The position numbers and the translations under genes were made by a program. From the NCBI RefSeq assembly GCF_014636175.1, contig NZ_BMDW01000003.1:1-64000 (forward strand): a DNA stretch of 64,000 nucleotides, given 5' to 3'. Positions 43,553-52,889 of the stretch are shown here, one piece after another (the first letter of the stretch is position 1; each line of letters starts with the position of its first letter). This DNA comes from Sphingomonas psychrolutea (GTDB lineage: Bacteria; Pseudomonadota; Alphaproteobacteria; Sphingomonadales; Sphingomonadaceae). Below the pieces are notes generated by a model, which was not told the origin of the DNA, did not search any database, and saw only the letters and a list, made by a program, of their open reading frames with translations.

Positions 43553-44149
43553 ATGCATTTCCCGCACGATCCGGTCGGTCTCCCGGGCCTCGCCGCCCTC
43601 GCAGTCGGCTTCATCGCCTTTATCGTCGCGCTGGTGCTAGCGCGGCGGCGCGGCGTCAAAGCACCCAAAAGCGCGGACAACACCCGCAGCAACGCTTCGA
43701 TTGTGTGGATCATCGTGCAGGGAATCGGCATCGGCATCGCCGGGTTCGGACCGGTCGACGCGTCGCTCGGTTCGGCGACGAGCAAGGCCGTCATCGAAGG
43801 CTTGGCGGTGCTTGCCCTGATGCTGTCGGCCGTATGGCTGTTCGACGCGTCGTCGCGCGCGATGGGCAAGAACTGGGCATTGGTTGCGCGCACGCGGGCC
43901 GACGGCAATCTTGTCCAGTCCGGTCCGTTCGCCCAGATCCGCAATCCGATCTACGTCGCGCTTGGCTGCTTCATGCTGGCGATGGCGATTGCGTACGGTC
44001 ATACGCTCAACTTGCTGATTGCGGCCCCCCTCTACGCGCTCGGGACGGGGATGCGCGTGCGGCATGAGGAGAGGGTGCTCCGCGCGACCTTCCCCGACTA
44101 TGACGCCTATGCTGCGCGCGTGAAGCGCTTCGTGCCGGGGATCTTATGA
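43553..44149 (+). CDS. Isoprenylcysteine methyltransferase-family membrane protein
   Basis: The 198-residue protein has about five membrane segments and the ICMT/PEMT-type C-terminal signature SGPFAQIRNPIYVALGCF, RHEERVLRATFPDYDAYAARV. Such proteins methylate small membrane substrates with S-adenosylmethionine; the bacterial substrate is usually unknown. It overlaps the convergent DUF4893 gene by six bases. Confidence 0.85.
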   Translation: MHFPHDPVGLPGLAALAVGFIAFIVALVLARRRGVKAPKSADNTRSNASIVWIIVQGIGIGIAGFGPVDASLGSATSKAVIEGLAVLALMLSAVWLFDASSRAMGKNWALVARTRADGNLVQSGPFAQIRNPIYVALGCFMLAMAIAYGHTLNLLIAAPLYALGTGMRVRHEERVLRATFPDYDAYAARVKRFVPGIL

Positions 44150-44797
44150 GCCGGGAACGCGCGGCGTAACCGGCACGAGCTCGTAAATATCGACCGCAGC
44201 ACCACCGCCCGCGCGCGTCAGCACCAGCCGCCAGCGGAATGCGGCAACGCGCTCGACGATGCCAGCCACATCCTGTGCCGCGTTGACGCTATAGGCAGGT
44301 GCGGTCTTCACATGCGCAGGACGGAACGTTCCGAGAAAGATCTGCCGCCGATCGCTGTCCGGAAACAGCCATCCGCCAGGCAGGACCGACCCACTTTGCT
44401 TGGTAAGGGAAAGGTTGCGGGCGGTGCCGTCGACCGTGCAAAAATCGGGTTTGAACGTCGCAAACCCGACGCGACCGCCGAGCCGGACGAGCCGGCAGGA
44501 GTATGTCCCGGGCGGAAGGCTCGGCAAATCGAGCGCCGCCGCAGGATCAACCAGTGGCCCTTCCTGAGCGAGCTTTGCCCTCAACCGACCGGGAACGGCA
44601 GCACGGGCCTTGGTCCACACAGTGTTGAGCGAGGCCAGCCGTGCCCGATCGGCGGCCGTAACCAACGTCTCCCACGCCATCGGGGCCTCCGACGTTACGC
44701 TGGGCGTTCGATGGAGTGGCGTAAGGCGGTGTTGCTTAACGGCACATCCGGACAGCAAAATTGCGACGGAGGCGAGCAAAAGCGAGCCGTGATTCAT
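44144..44797 (-). CDS. DUF4893-type lipoprotein
   Basis: The 217-residue protein has a lipoprotein signal (LLSGC, Cys18) and resembles DUF4893: LVTAADRARLASLNTVWTKA, YSCRLVRLGGR, and LGTFRPAH. The family is of unknown function and found in sphingomonads. Confidence 0.75.
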   Translation of the reverse strand: MNHGSLLLASVAILLSGCAVKQHRLTPLHRTPSVTSEAPMAWETLVTAADRARLASLNTVWTKARAAVPGRLRAKLAQEGPLVDPAAALDLPSLPPGTYSCRLVRLGGRVGFATFKPDFCTVDGTARNLSLTKQSGSVLPGGWLFPDSDRRQIFLGTFRPAHVKTAPAYSVNAAQDVAGIVERVAAFRWRLVLTRAGGGAAVDIYELVPVTPRVPGS

Positions 44798-44872
44798 CGC
44801 GGGCAGCTCCTTGACGGGAATGGACAGATAGACGCGTCGCCGCGCGTCAAGATTTGGTAAATCTGAAAGGTT

Positions 44873-44901
44873 AACAGATCGTAAAGATCGGGCGATCTGT
44901 T
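44873..44901. terminator. Inverted repeat downstream of the clpX-GNAT pair
   Basis: AACAGATCG (44873-44881) and CGATCTGTT (44893-44901) form a perfect nine-base stem with an 11-base loop. It lies 16 bases past the GNAT stop on the minus strand. The T run that follows on that strand is broken, so termination is possible but not certain. Confidence 0.4.
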
Positions 44902-44916
44902 CGTCTTACGCGACGG

Positions 44917-45504
44917 TCAGGTGCGTAGCATCGACCAAAAGCGTGGTCCCCCGCGCGGCACGACCCATGTGTCGATCACTTCGAAGCCGAGCGCGCGGTA
45001 AAGGCCCAGATTTCGCTCGGTCGCCGTCTCGAGATAGGTGGGTAATCGGCTGCCGGCGATTCGGGCCAGGCCTGATCGAATTGCGGCACCGCCATGCCCC
45101 TTCCCCTGCGCCGCCGGATCACAGCCCGCAATATGGAGATACCAATGCGAGATCGTTGGCATATGCGCGTCGATCGCGTGCGACACCGCCAACCCCCGAC
45201 CCATTGCGGCCCCAAAGGTGCGCCACAGCGGCCAGGCTTGGCGCAGCAACGGCATCAGCCCCGTTTGCCCCTGACCAGGACCGCGCCATAAGGTCGCTGC
45301 TTCGCCGCCTTGCGACACTATGCGCATGCCACTCAACGCGTCGGCATCGAACAGCAAAGCGAACAGCCGGGGCAACCGTACAGCCCGGTCGGCCGCATCG
45401 GGAAACAGGAAGACCATCGCCGGATCGTCGGCAAAGGCGCGTGCCAACAGCGCGACGATCCGCGCCCGGTCAGCATCGCCCGCAACCCGGACCGGATCGC
45501 TCAC
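44917..45504 (-). CDS. GNAT-family N-acetyltransferase
   Basis: The 195-residue protein has GNAT motifs: [18 protein letters not shown] at the start, the acetyl-CoA site [16 protein letters not shown], and [16 protein letters not shown]. Its ATG overlaps the clpX stop codon by four bases, so it is coupled to clpX. The substrate is unknown. Confidence 0.87.
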   Translation of the reverse strand: MSDPVRVAGDADRARIVALLARAFADDPAMVFLFPDAADRAVRLPRLFALLFDADALSGMRIVSQGGEAATLWRGPGQGQTGLMPLLRQAWPLWRTFGAAMGRGLAVSHAIDAHMPTISHWYLHIAGCDPAAQGKGHGGAAIRSGLARIAGSRLPTYLETATERNLGLYRALGFEVIDTWVVPRGGPRFWSMLRT

Positions 45505-46769
45505 GCCCCCCCGGTGCCGGTCTTTTCCTTCTTGGCATAGACGCGGATCGGTTCCTTACGGCCTTCGATCACGTCCTTGTCGATCATGACTTCATCGACC
45601 GAGTCCATGCCGGGAAGATCAAACATCGTGTCGAGCAAAATCCCCTCAAGGATCGAGCGGAGCCCGCGCGCGCCGGTCTTGCGGTCGATCGCCTTCTTCG
45701 CGACCGAGACGAGCGCCTCGTCGGTGAAGCCGAGCTTGACCGCCTCCATGTCGAACAGCTTCTGATACTGCTTAACCAAAGCGTTCTTCGGCTCGGTCAG
45801 GATCGTGACCAAAGCGGGCACGTCGAGATCTTCGAGCGTCGCGATCACGGGCAGACGACCGACGAATTCGGGGATGAGACCGAATTTGAGCAGATCCTCC
45901 GGTTCGACCGCCTTGAGCGTCTCGCCGGTACGACGTTCCTCAGGGGAGGCGACATAGGCACCGAAGCCGATCGACTTGCCCTGCAAACGATCGCCAATGA
46001 TCTTTTCGAGGCCCGAGAAGGCCCCGCCGCAAATGAACAGAATGTTGGTCGTATCGACCTGCAGAAACTCCTGCTGCGGATGCTTGCGCCCGCCCTGCGG
46101 CGGAACGCTCGCGGTGGTGCCTTCCATCAGCTTGAGCAAAGCCTGCTGCACGCCCTCGCCCGACACGTCGCGCGTGATGGAGGGATTCTCGGCCTTGCGG
46201 CTGATCTTGTCGATCTCGTCGATATAGACGATCCCGCGCTGCGCCCGCTCGACGTTATAGTCAGAGGCCTGGAGCAGCTTGAGGATGATGTTCTCGACAT
46301 CCTCGCCGACATAGCCGGCTTCGGTCAGCGTCGTCGCATCAGCCATGGTGAACGGCACGTCGAGGATGCGAGCGAGCGTCTGTGCGAGCAAGGTTTTGCC
46401 GCAGCCGGTCGGTCCAACGAGCAGGATGTTCGACTTGGCGAGTTCGACATCCGCGCCCTTCTGGCCGTGGTTGAGGCGCTTGTAATGGTTGTGCACAGCG
46501 ACCGAGAGGACGCGCTTGGCGCGCTTCTGCCCGATCACATAATCGTCGAGCACGTCGCAGATTTCCTGCGGTGTCGGCACGCCGCCGTCCTTCTTGGACA
46601 CCAGCGCTGACTTCGTTTCCTCGCGGATGATGTCGTTGCACAGCTCGACGCATTCATCGCAGATGAACACCGTCGGCCCGGCAATGAGCTTGCGCACCTC
46701 ATGCTGCGATTTCCCGCAGAAGGAGCAATAAAGCGTGCTCTTCGAGTCACCGCCGCTGAGCTTCGTCAT
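45501..46769 (-). CDS. clpX: ATP-dependent Clp protease ATPase subunit ClpX
   Basis: The 422-residue AAA+ unfoldase delivers proteins to ClpP. The N-terminal zinc finger ([21 protein letters not shown]), Walker A GPTGCGKT, the sensor region and the IGF-type loop (KSIGFGAY region) are present. Length is typical. clpP lies upstream on the same strand, 145 bp away. Confidence 0.98.
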   Translation of the reverse strand: MTKLSGGDSKSTLYCSFCGKSQHEVRKLIAGPTVFICDECVELCNDIIREETKSALVSKKDGGVPTPQEICDVLDDYVIGQKRAKRVLSVAVHNHYKRLNHGQKGADVELAKSNILLVGPTGCGKTLLAQTLARILDVPFTMADATTLTEAGYVGEDVENIILKLLQASDYNVERAQRGIVYIDEIDKISRKAENPSITRDVSGEGVQQALLKLMEGTTASVPPQGGRKHPQQEFLQVDTTNILFICGGAFSGLEKIIGDRLQGKSIGFGAYVASPEERRTGETLKAVEPEDLLKFGLIPEFVGRLPVIATLEDLDVPALVTILTEPKNALVKQYQKLFDMEAVKLGFTDEALVSVAKKAIDRKTGARGLRSILEGILLDTMFDLPGMDSVDEVMIDKDVIEGRKEPIRVYAKKEKTGTGGA

Positions 46770-46913
46770 TCAAACCATCCTTGGCGCCGCTGGCTGGCGC
46801 ACATATGCGGAGACTCTATCCTAGACCGCCCCCGCGCGGTCCGACAATCACCAAAATCGCCGTTCGGAACCGACACCGGGACGCACCCTAGCGCCCCGAT
46901 GTCCAAAAAGTGT

Positions 46914-47588
46914 TTACGCCGAGGTCAGCGCAGGCGGCGTGCTCGTATCGTCGGGCAGAGCCGGACGCTTGTCAAACACCTCGTCGACCAGGCCGAACGC
47001 TTTCGCCTCATGCGCCTCGAGGAAGGTATCACGGTCCATCGCCCGCTCAATCTCTTCCAGCGGCTTGCCGGTATATTGCGCGTAGAGATCGTTCATGCGG
47101 TTCTTGATCCGCTGGATTTCCTTGGCCTGGATCTGAATGTCCGATGCCATGCCCTGCGCCCCGCCCGATGGCTGATGGATCATGATCCGGGCATTGGTAA
47201 GCGCAACGCGCATCCCCGGCTCGCCGGCGGCCAGCAGGAAGCTGCCCATCGACGCGGCCTGCCCCATGCATACCGTGCCGACGCGCGGACGAATGTACTG
47301 CATCGTGTCATGGATCGCCATGCCCGCCGTGACGACACCGCCCGGCGAGTTGATGTACATGAAGATATCCTTCTTGGGGTTTTCCGATTCCAGGAAGAGC
47401 AACTGTGCCGAGATGACCGAGGCCATATGGTCCTCGACCCCACCGGTCACGAAGATGATCCGCTCACGCAACAGCCGCGAATAAATATCGAAGCTGCGCT
47501 CGCCGCGGTTGGATTGCTCGATGACGATCGGCACGAGGCCGTCATTGATGGGTGCAAGGAAGTCGCCAGTGTCGAACGGATTGCGCAT
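46914..47588 (-). CDS. clpP: ATP-dependent Clp protease proteolytic subunit ClpP
   Basis: The 224-residue serine protease forms a double ring with ClpX. The Ser-His pair is in GQAASMG (Ser113) and [11 protein letters not shown] (His138), with Asp in the DTFLEA region. It is about 20 residues longer than E. coli ClpP, mostly at the C-terminus. It lies just upstream of clpX. Confidence 0.98.
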   Translation of the reverse strand: MRNPFDTGDFLAPINDGLVPIVIEQSNRGERSFDIYSRLLRERIIFVTGGVEDHMASVISAQLLFLESENPKKDIFMYINSPGGVVTAGMAIHDTMQYIRPRVGTVCMGQAASMGSFLLAAGEPGMRVALTNARIMIHQPSGGAQGMASDIQIQAKEIQRIKNRMNDLYAQYTGKPLEEIERAMDRDTFLEAHEAKAFGLVDEVFDKRPALPDDTSTPPALTSA

Positions 47589-47664
47589 GATGAGCCTGTA
47601 AGTCCTTTATGCCCCAGAGGACGTGAATGCCGAGCGCCCTACATCGGCGCTGGCGGAAGCGAGT

Positions 47665-48615
47665 TCAAGCCCCGGTATCAGCACGACGCTCCTCGCCGCC
47701 TGGCGCACGGTGTCCGAGATAGGCGAGCCGCCGGACCTCCCGCCGCCCGCGCACCACAGTATCGAGGATCAGCCCGGTGAAGACATTGAGCGCCGCGAGG
47801 ATCGTCAGCCCAGTCACCAGCACAGCAGTCGGCAAGCGCGGCACGAGGTGCGTATGCATATAGGTAACGATCAGCGGCACCGCGAGCGCGAACGCTACAG
47901 CCAGCAAAGCGCCGGCGATGATCCCGAAAAACAGCAAGGGCCGCTCGATTCGGTACAGCGTCACGATCGTCCGCGCGATGCGGAAGCCATCGCGATAGGT
48001 GCTGAGCTTCGATTCGGACCCCTCGGGCCGCGCGAAATAGGGCGTTTCGATCTCGCCGGTTGGCATCTTGAGTTCGAGCGCATGGACGCTGATCTCGGTC
48101 TCGATCTCGAACCCCGACGACAGCACCGGGAAGCTTTTGACAAAGCGGCGCGAAAAGACGCGATATCCCGAGAAGATATCGGTGAAGCTGCGCCCGAACA
48201 ATTGCGCGAGCAGCCCGGTCATCGCGCGATTGCCGAGCACATGCCCGCGCCGATAGGCGGCGGTGACTTGCGTCACGCGGCTGCCGACGACCATGTCGAG
48301 CTGTTCGTCGAGCAACCGCGCGACCAGCGCCGGCGCCGCGCTCGCGTCATAGGTCGCATCGCCGTCGGCCATCACATAGATATCGGCATCGACATCGGCG
48401 AACATGCGGCGCACGACGTTGCCCTTGCCCTGCATCCGTTCGGACCGGACGACGGCACCCGTCGCGCGTGCGACCGCGACGGTGTCGTCAGTGCTGTTGT
48501 TATCGTAAACGTAGATCGTCGCATCCGGCAGCGCCGCCCGGAACCCGGCCACGGTCTGCGCAATGGCAGTGCTTTCGTTATAGCAGGGGAGCAGGACGGC
48601 GATGCGCGGTGTCAT
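47665..48615 (-). CDS. GT2 glycosyltransferase, dolichol-phosphate-mannose type
   Basis: The 316-residue membrane protein has an N-terminal GT-A domain (IAVLLPCYNESTAI, VYDNNSTDDTV, MADGDATYD metal site, YRVFSRRFVKSFPVLSSGFEIETE) and two C-terminal membrane helices (FFGIIAGALLAVAFALAVP, VLVTGLTILAALNVFTGLIL). It likely transfers a sugar from a nucleotide to a lipid carrier. It separates clpP from tig, a place normally without this gene. Confidence 0.88.
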   Translation of the reverse strand: MTPRIAVLLPCYNESTAIAQTVAGFRAALPDATIYVYDNNSTDDTVAVARATGAVVRSERMQGKGNVVRRMFADVDADIYVMADGDATYDASAAPALVARLLDEQLDMVVGSRVTQVTAAYRRGHVLGNRAMTGLLAQLFGRSFTDIFSGYRVFSRRFVKSFPVLSSGFEIETEISVHALELKMPTGEIETPYFARPEGSESKLSTYRDGFRIARTIVTLYRIERPLLFFGIIAGALLAVAFALAVPLIVTYMHTHLVPRLPTAVLVTGLTILAALNVFTGLILDTVVRGRREVRRLAYLGHRAPGGEERRADTGA

Positions 48616-48680
48616 GATGTCGCCATAAGCACGAAATGGTTACCGCTTCGACAGTTTTATCAGATCGCAGCCACCCTATC

Positions 48681-48784
48681 CTTCCCCGGTGAGGGCCGGG
48701 GCCCAGTAGCGGTGGCATCAATGCATGAGCGCCTTGCCCAAAACCGGCCACTCCACCACTGGGCCCCGGCCTTCGCCGGGGAAG
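48681..48784. repeat. Long palindromic intergenic repeat (type 1)
   Basis: CTTCCCCGGTGAGGGCCGGG..CAGT at 48681-48707 and its near complement at 48758-48784 (ending CCGGCCTTCGCCGGGGAAG) enclose about 50 bases. It sits between tig and the glycosyltransferase gene. The GGCCCCGGCCTTCGCCGGGG type is, as I recall, dispersed in sphingomonad genomes. Confidence 0.8.
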
Positions 48785-48833
48785 CGCGAAAAGGTGGCCC
48801 GCCCGCGCTAATGCGCCGGACGGGCGTAGGCCT

Positions 48834-50477
48834 TTACTCCGCTTTTTCAGCGGCAGCCTTTTTCTTGGCCGCAGGCTTCTTTGGGGGAGCCTCAGCCGCA
48901 ACGTCATCAGCCGACCCGGCCTCTGCCTTAGCCTTCGCCGGTGCCTTCTTCGTCGCCGCCTTCTTCACCGGCTCGGCCTCGACCAGATCATCGCCGGACG
49001 CGGCAGGCTCGATGTCAGCCGCTTCCATTTCGTGCGCGTCGTCGGCCGACGTCTTGGCGGCTTTCTTCGCGGCAGGCTTGGCTGCAGCCTTCTTGCCCTT
49101 GGGCTTATGGTTGTCGTGGTCGTGGCTGTGCGTGCCAGACGAGAAGCCTTCTTCGCTCTCGATCGCGGCTTCCAGCTCTTCGCGCGTCACTTCGCGATCG
49201 CTGATCTCGGCCTTGGCGAACAGCCAGTCGACGACCTTGTCCTCATACAGCGGCGCGCGCAGCTGAGCAGCGGCCATCGGCTCCTGCTGGATGTACTGCA
49301 TGAAGCGCTGGCGATCTTCCGGACCGTATTGCTGTGCGGCTTGCGCGATTAGGCGGTTCATTTCCTGGCTGCTGACTTCGACGCCATTCGCCTGGCCGAT
49401 TTCGCTCAGCAACAGCCCGAGGCGCACGCGCCGCTCGGCGATCTTGTGATAATCATCGCGCTCGGCTTCCATCTCGGCAAGCGCCGCTGCCGGATCTTCC
49501 TCATGCGTCGCTTCATGCTGCAGCTGCTGCCAGATCTGCTCGAATTCGGCTGCGACCATCGACGGCGGCACTTCGAAATCATGCCCCTCGGCCAATTGGT
49601 CGAGCAGCTTGCGCTTCATGTGCGTGCGCGTCAGGCCGTTCAGCTCTTGCTCGATCTGGCCCTTCAGCAGGCCGGTGAGCTGCTCAAGGCTCTCAAGCCC
49701 GAGCGACGTCGCGAGTTCGTCGTCAATCTTGGTCTCGCCCGCGGTCTTCACCGCGGTGATCTTCAAGTCGAAGGTTGCGGCCTTGCCGGCCAATTCCTTG
49801 GCCTGATAATCTTCCGGGAACGTCACGTTGATCTGGCGCTCTTCGCCGGTCTTCACGCCAACGACCTGATCCTCGAAACCTGGGATCAAGCGACCCGTAC
49901 CGAGCTCGACCGACATGTCGGTGCCGGTGCCGCCGTCGAACGCGACATCGCCGACCTTGCCGAGGAAATCCATCACGACCAAATCGCCGATCTTTGCCTT
50001 GTACGTGGCCTTGGCGTCTTCCCAGCGCTTCTGCTGGTCGGCGAACTTCTTGAGCTGCTCGTTGACGGCGGCCTCATCGGCGGGAACGGTCAGCCGCTCG
50101 AGCTTCAGGCCGTCGATCGCGGGCGCGGGCACGTCGGGGAGCACTTCGAGCTCGACCGTCACATCGGCATCCTTGCCGAGTTCATAGCCGTCATCGAGGC
50201 GGACCGAGGGCTGTAGCGCGGGGCGCAGCTTCTGCTCGGCGATCAAGCTCTGAATGCCTTCCTGGATCGAGGTGTTGAGCGCATCCTGCATCAGCGCTTC
50301 ACCGTGCATCTTGCGCACCAGATTGGCGGGCACCTTGCCGGGACGGAAGCCAGGCATCTTGATCGTCGGCGCGACGCGCTTCAGCTCGGCATCGACACGC
50401 GAATCGATATCCTTCGCGGTGATCTTCAAGGTGTAGGCGCGCTTCAGGCCTTCGTTCAACGTCTCGACAGTCTGCAT
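48834..50477 (-). CDS. tig: Trigger factor with histone-H1-like C-terminal tail
   Basis: The 547-residue ribosome-bound chaperone and prolyl isomerase begins MQTVETLNEGLKRAYTLKIT, with the ribosome motif in GFRPGKVP and a PPIase domain around GDLVVMDFLGKVGDVAFDGG. The start at 50477 follows GAGAGAG; a longer frame to 50603 runs through the tRNA-Leu region and is rejected. The C-terminal part, from about residue 440, is a His/Lys/Ala-rich tail (THSHDHDNHKPKGKKAAAKP, KKAATKKAPAKAKAEA, KKPAAKKKAAAEKAE) that adds about 110 residues to the normal 432. Confidence 0.95.
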   Translation of the reverse strand: MQTVETLNEGLKRAYTLKITAKDIDSRVDAELKRVAPTIKMPGFRPGKVPANLVRKMHGEALMQDALNTSIQEGIQSLIAEQKLRPALQPSVRLDDGYELGKDADVTVELEVLPDVPAPAIDGLKLERLTVPADEAAVNEQLKKFADQQKRWEDAKATYKAKIGDLVVMDFLGKVGDVAFDGGTGTDMSVELGTGRLIPGFEDQVVGVKTGEERQINVTFPEDYQAKELAGKAATFDLKITAVKTAGETKIDDELATSLGLESLEQLTGLLKGQIEQELNGLTRTHMKRKLLDQLAEGHDFEVPPSMVAAEFEQIWQQLQHEATHEEDPAAALAEMEAERDDYHKIAERRVRLGLLLSEIGQANGVEVSSQEMNRLIAQAAQQYGPEDRQRFMQYIQQEPMAAAQLRAPLYEDKVVDWLFAKAEISDREVTREELEAAIESEEGFSSGTHSHDHDNHKPKGKKAAAKPAAKKAAKTSADDAHEMEAADIEPAASGDDLVEAEPVKKAATKKAPAKAKAEAGSADDVAAEAPPKKPAAKKKAAAEKAE

Positions 50478-50505
50478 TGTCTTTTCAATCTCTCTCTTGA
50501 GCGGC

Positions 50506-50574
50506 CCCCGTCGCTTCGCTCGGGGAGTTGCGAAGCCGAAAGCGTCCGCCGGACGCTTTCGAGTCTTCGCAACT
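50506..50574. repeat. Stacked hairpins between tRNA-Leu and tig
   Basis: The outer pair AGTTGCGAAG (50526-50535) and CTTCGCAACT (50565-50574) encloses CGAAAGCGTCC (50537-50547) and GGACGCTTTCG (50551-50561), with a three-base loop. A second small hairpin (CCCCG/CGGGG) is at 50506-50525. The structure directly abuts the 3' CCA of the tRNA on the minus strand, so it may end or protect the tRNA transcript, or be a dispersed repeat. Confidence 0.7.
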
Positions 50575-50658
50575 GGTGCGGGCGAAGGGACTCGAACCCC
50601 CACATCTTGCGATGGCAGGACCTAAACCTGCTGCGTCTACCAGTTCCGCCACGCCCGC
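50574..50658 (-). tRNA. tRNA-Leu (anticodon TAG)
   Basis: The 85-base minus-strand gene starts GCGGGCGTGGCGGAACTGG, has the anticodon stem GCAGG/CCTGC around TTTAGGT (anticodon TAG), a long variable arm (class II, as for Leu), the T-loop GTTCGAG, and an encoded CCA. It reads leucine codons CUN, mainly CUA. Confidence 0.97.
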
Positions 50659-50790
50659 ATCGGACACCGTCGGTGTGGGGGGCGTCTATACCAGCGATGC
50701 GCGGCGGGGCAAGCGGACTTACGCTCCACCGCAATATCGCTTGCAACCGCGCGCGCGACTGTGCGTTTAAACGGGCAGAGGAGAGATGAG

Positions 50791-50964
50791 ATGGCGACCA
50801 CCCCCCCGACCGAATTGCCCCCGATCCCAAGCGAGCCGGGCCAGCCCGATCCGGTCCCGACCGAATTGCCGAGCCCGACGCCCGACGTGGACTTTCCCGA
50901 CCCGACGCCAGAAGGCGAGCCGATCGGGCCGGTCGATACCGGGATGACCGGGGACTTTGCGTGA
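50791..50964 (+). CDS. Small Pro/Glu/Asp-rich protein
   Basis: The 57-residue product is acidic and proline-rich (PTELPPIPSEPGQPDPVPTE) with no domain. GAGGAGAG stands before the ATG, and the stop overlaps the next small gene (TGATG), so expression is likely. Function unknown. Confidence 0.6.
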   Translation: MATTPPTELPPIPSEPGQPDPVPTELPSPTPDVDFPDPTPEGEPIGPVDTGMTGDFA

Positions 50965-51158
50965 TGGACCGCGACAGCCTGCCCGAGGCCGACAAAGATC
51001 CGCGCAGTGACATCGAACAAGCCGTCGAAGCGCGCAAGGATGCGGTCGAACGCGGCCAGGGTGGCGATGAACCTGATGTGCTCACGTCGCCCGGCATGGC
51101 CGACGGCGTCGGCGGAACCGGCGGCGTGACGAAGAACCAGGAGGGCGATGGGCAGTAA
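50964..51158 (+). CDS. Small charged protein, coupled
   Basis: The 64-residue product is acidic and Gly-rich (MDRDSLPEADKDPRSDIEQA, VEARKDAVERGQGG). It is coupled to the upstream small gene by one base (TGATG). A GTG at 50961 is also in frame. The pair may be a stress-related small operon, but no family is recognised. Confidence 0.55.
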   Translation: MDRDSLPEADKDPRSDIEQAVEARKDAVERGQGGDEPDVLTSPGMADGVGGTGGVTKNQEGDGQ

Positions 51159-51161
51159 TCG

Positions 51162-51782
51162 TTATTTGACCCCCGGCTGGGCCAGCGTAGCCGTCGAGAC
51201 AATCGCGCGATACGCTGGCAGATCGCGTTGGAAATAGAAAACATCCGGCGCCTCGAATGTGATCATAAACAATTTTCCGTCGACGATCGTGGCCGATGCT
51301 TCGCCCTTGCGGCGGACCTCTTCATTAAGGCGGCTGAAAGTGTAGGTGAAATGCACTCCCTTCCGGCCAAGAAAATCGATGGGTTCGACCGTGTCGATCT
51401 TTATCAGCTGCGTGTCGAGCGCGATGCTGTAACTGTTTTCAAACAACGTCGGCACATCCGTCAGCAACATCGTCGACGCGAAATGTGGCAAGGGTTTGCT
51501 GCGCTTGCTGATTTCGCGGAACAGCGTCGTGTCATTCTCGATCCCGCCATAGAACGTGACGTCGTTTAGTCCATCTCCATCGATCGTCCAGGTTTCCGAT
51601 TTCCGCCCAGGGCGTGCACCCATCTTATTCCATTCGCGGCTCAGGGTGACGGTCAATGGCGACTTCGCCACCGCCACACTGACCTTTTCCGGGATGAGGG
51701 TATTGCTTGCCAGAGCAGGCGTTGAGAACAACGCGAAACCAATCACTAAAGTGGCGATGGGGTTTTTCATGGCTCGTCTCAT
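51162..51782 (-). CDS. Exported protein of unknown function
   Basis: The 206-residue protein has a signal peptide (ending STPALA, about residue 25) and a beta-rich domain (LTVTLSREWNKMG, NDVTFYGGIEND, KGVHFTYTFSRL). The ATG at 51782 overlaps the stop codon of the M48 gene (ATGA), so the two are coupled. No family recognised. Confidence 0.7.
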   Translation of the reverse strand: MRRAMKNPIATLVIGFALFSTPALASNTLIPEKVSVAVAKSPLTVTLSREWNKMGARPGRKSETWTIDGDGLNDVTFYGGIENDTTLFREISKRSKPLPHFASTMLLTDVPTLFENSYSIALDTQLIKIDTVEPIDFLGRKGVHFTYTFSRLNEEVRRKGEASATIVDGKLFMITFEAPDVFYFQRDLPAYRAIVSTATLAQPGVK

Positions 51783-52849
51783 TGCAGGAGAGTGGAAATC
51801 ATGGCGCGATCCGACGCGTCGGGGCGCATCGCCAGATAGGTTTTCAGCGCTTCGACCCCCGAGGGATCGCGGTTCCGCAGCTGGGCCAGTCCCAATCCGC
51901 GATAGGCCTCCGCGTTGTTATGGTCGCCCTCTAGCGCTTGCCGGTAGAAGCTGATTGCCGACACGAGATCGCGCGGGTTTCCGCGCGCGCGGTAAAGCTC
52001 GGCCCGACTGTACAGCAGATCGGGCGTCCACTGGTTCGCGGCCAGTTGCCCCATCAGGAAATCGGTCCCCTCGAAATCATTGAGCTTGATCTGATCCAAT
52101 AAGAAATCGCCCCGCCATTTGGCCATGGCATCACGGAAACGCTGGCTGCCATCCTCGCCGCCCTTATTCATCTTTAGCGCGATGTCCCGCAAATATTGCG
52201 CGCGCGCGAGTTCGGTCGGATGGCTCGCGAAAAAGGACACACGATCATAGCGCGCGATGCGTTGCTTGCGGCCCCGCGCGGTCGCATCGGCTTCGCCCAT
52301 GACCCGCTCCCAGATATCGGCAAAGCACCCGGGATCGTATGGCGAGATTTTCAGATATGCCATCGACAGCAGATCCGCCTGCGTCTCCTGCGCCCGATCG
52401 TTGGCGTAGATCGATCCGATCGCCCCGATCTGCGCCGATTGATAGCTGCGCACGCTGCCATAACCGCCGCCATAATAAGCGGCACCAGCCGCCGCCACAC
52501 CCATCCACGCGAAAATGTCGGTGGCGGTGCGCTGTTGCTTGAATCCGTTCAGCGAATGCCGCATCTCGAAGTGCGCGAATTCATGTCCCAAAACAGCGGC
52601 AAGCTCCGCCTCGTTGCGCATCCGCAGCAGCAAGCCTGTGTTGACGACGAGCATGCCATTCGGGGCCATCGCTGCATTGAATGCGGCCGTGCGAACGATG
52701 TAGAGGCGAACGCCGCCACATCTGCTGTCCCCGACCGTTTTGCAAAGGACACCAAGCACATAGTGATTGAGCCCCGGATCGTTTACGAGAAACTTGGAGT
52801 CTCGCAACAGCCGCTCGCCTTCGTCGGCCATCGCAACTTTTCGCAGCAA
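51779..52849 (-). CDS. M48-family peptidase with TPR-like tail, no signal peptide
   Basis: The 356-codon frame has the M48 zinc site AAVLGHEFAHFEMRH and the third-ligand region AQETQADLLSMAYLK, then a C-terminal helical-repeat part (LYSRAELYRARGNPRDLVSAISFYRQAL, NAEAYRGLGLAQLRN). It is of the exported family, but a TAA lies three codons before the TTG/ATG start, so the signal peptide is missing. It follows gatB by 40 bases. The 5' part may have been lost. Confidence 0.8.
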   Translation of the reverse strand: MLRKVAMADEGERLLRDSKFLVNDPGLNHYVLGVLCKTVGDSRCGGVRLYIVRTAAFNAAMAPNGMLVVNTGLLLRMRNEAELAAVLGHEFAHFEMRHSLNGFKQQRTATDIFAWMGVAAAGAAYYGGGYGSVRSYQSAQIGAIGSIYANDRAQETQADLLSMAYLKISPYDPGCFADIWERVMGEADATARGRKQRIARYDRVSFFASHPTELARAQYLRDIALKMNKGGEDGSQRFRDAMAKWRGDFLLDQIKLNDFEGTDFLMGQLAANQWTPDLLYSRAELYRARGNPRDLVSAISFYRQALEGDHNNAEAYRGLGLAQLRNRDPSGVEALKTYLAMRPDASDRAMISTLLQ

Positions 52850-52889
52850 TGGCCTATGTTACTGTCAAGTCCGGTGAGCGACCCAGAGC

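Noticed and set aside
46701..47780. Long plus-strand frame opposite clpX/clpP
   Set aside because: It is antisense to clpP and the clpX start; its amino acids are Arg/His-rich as expected for a shadow frame in GC-rich DNA.
51779..52849. M48 gene as the missing RiPP leader protease
   Set aside because: Wrong class, over 25 kb away and in the gat region.
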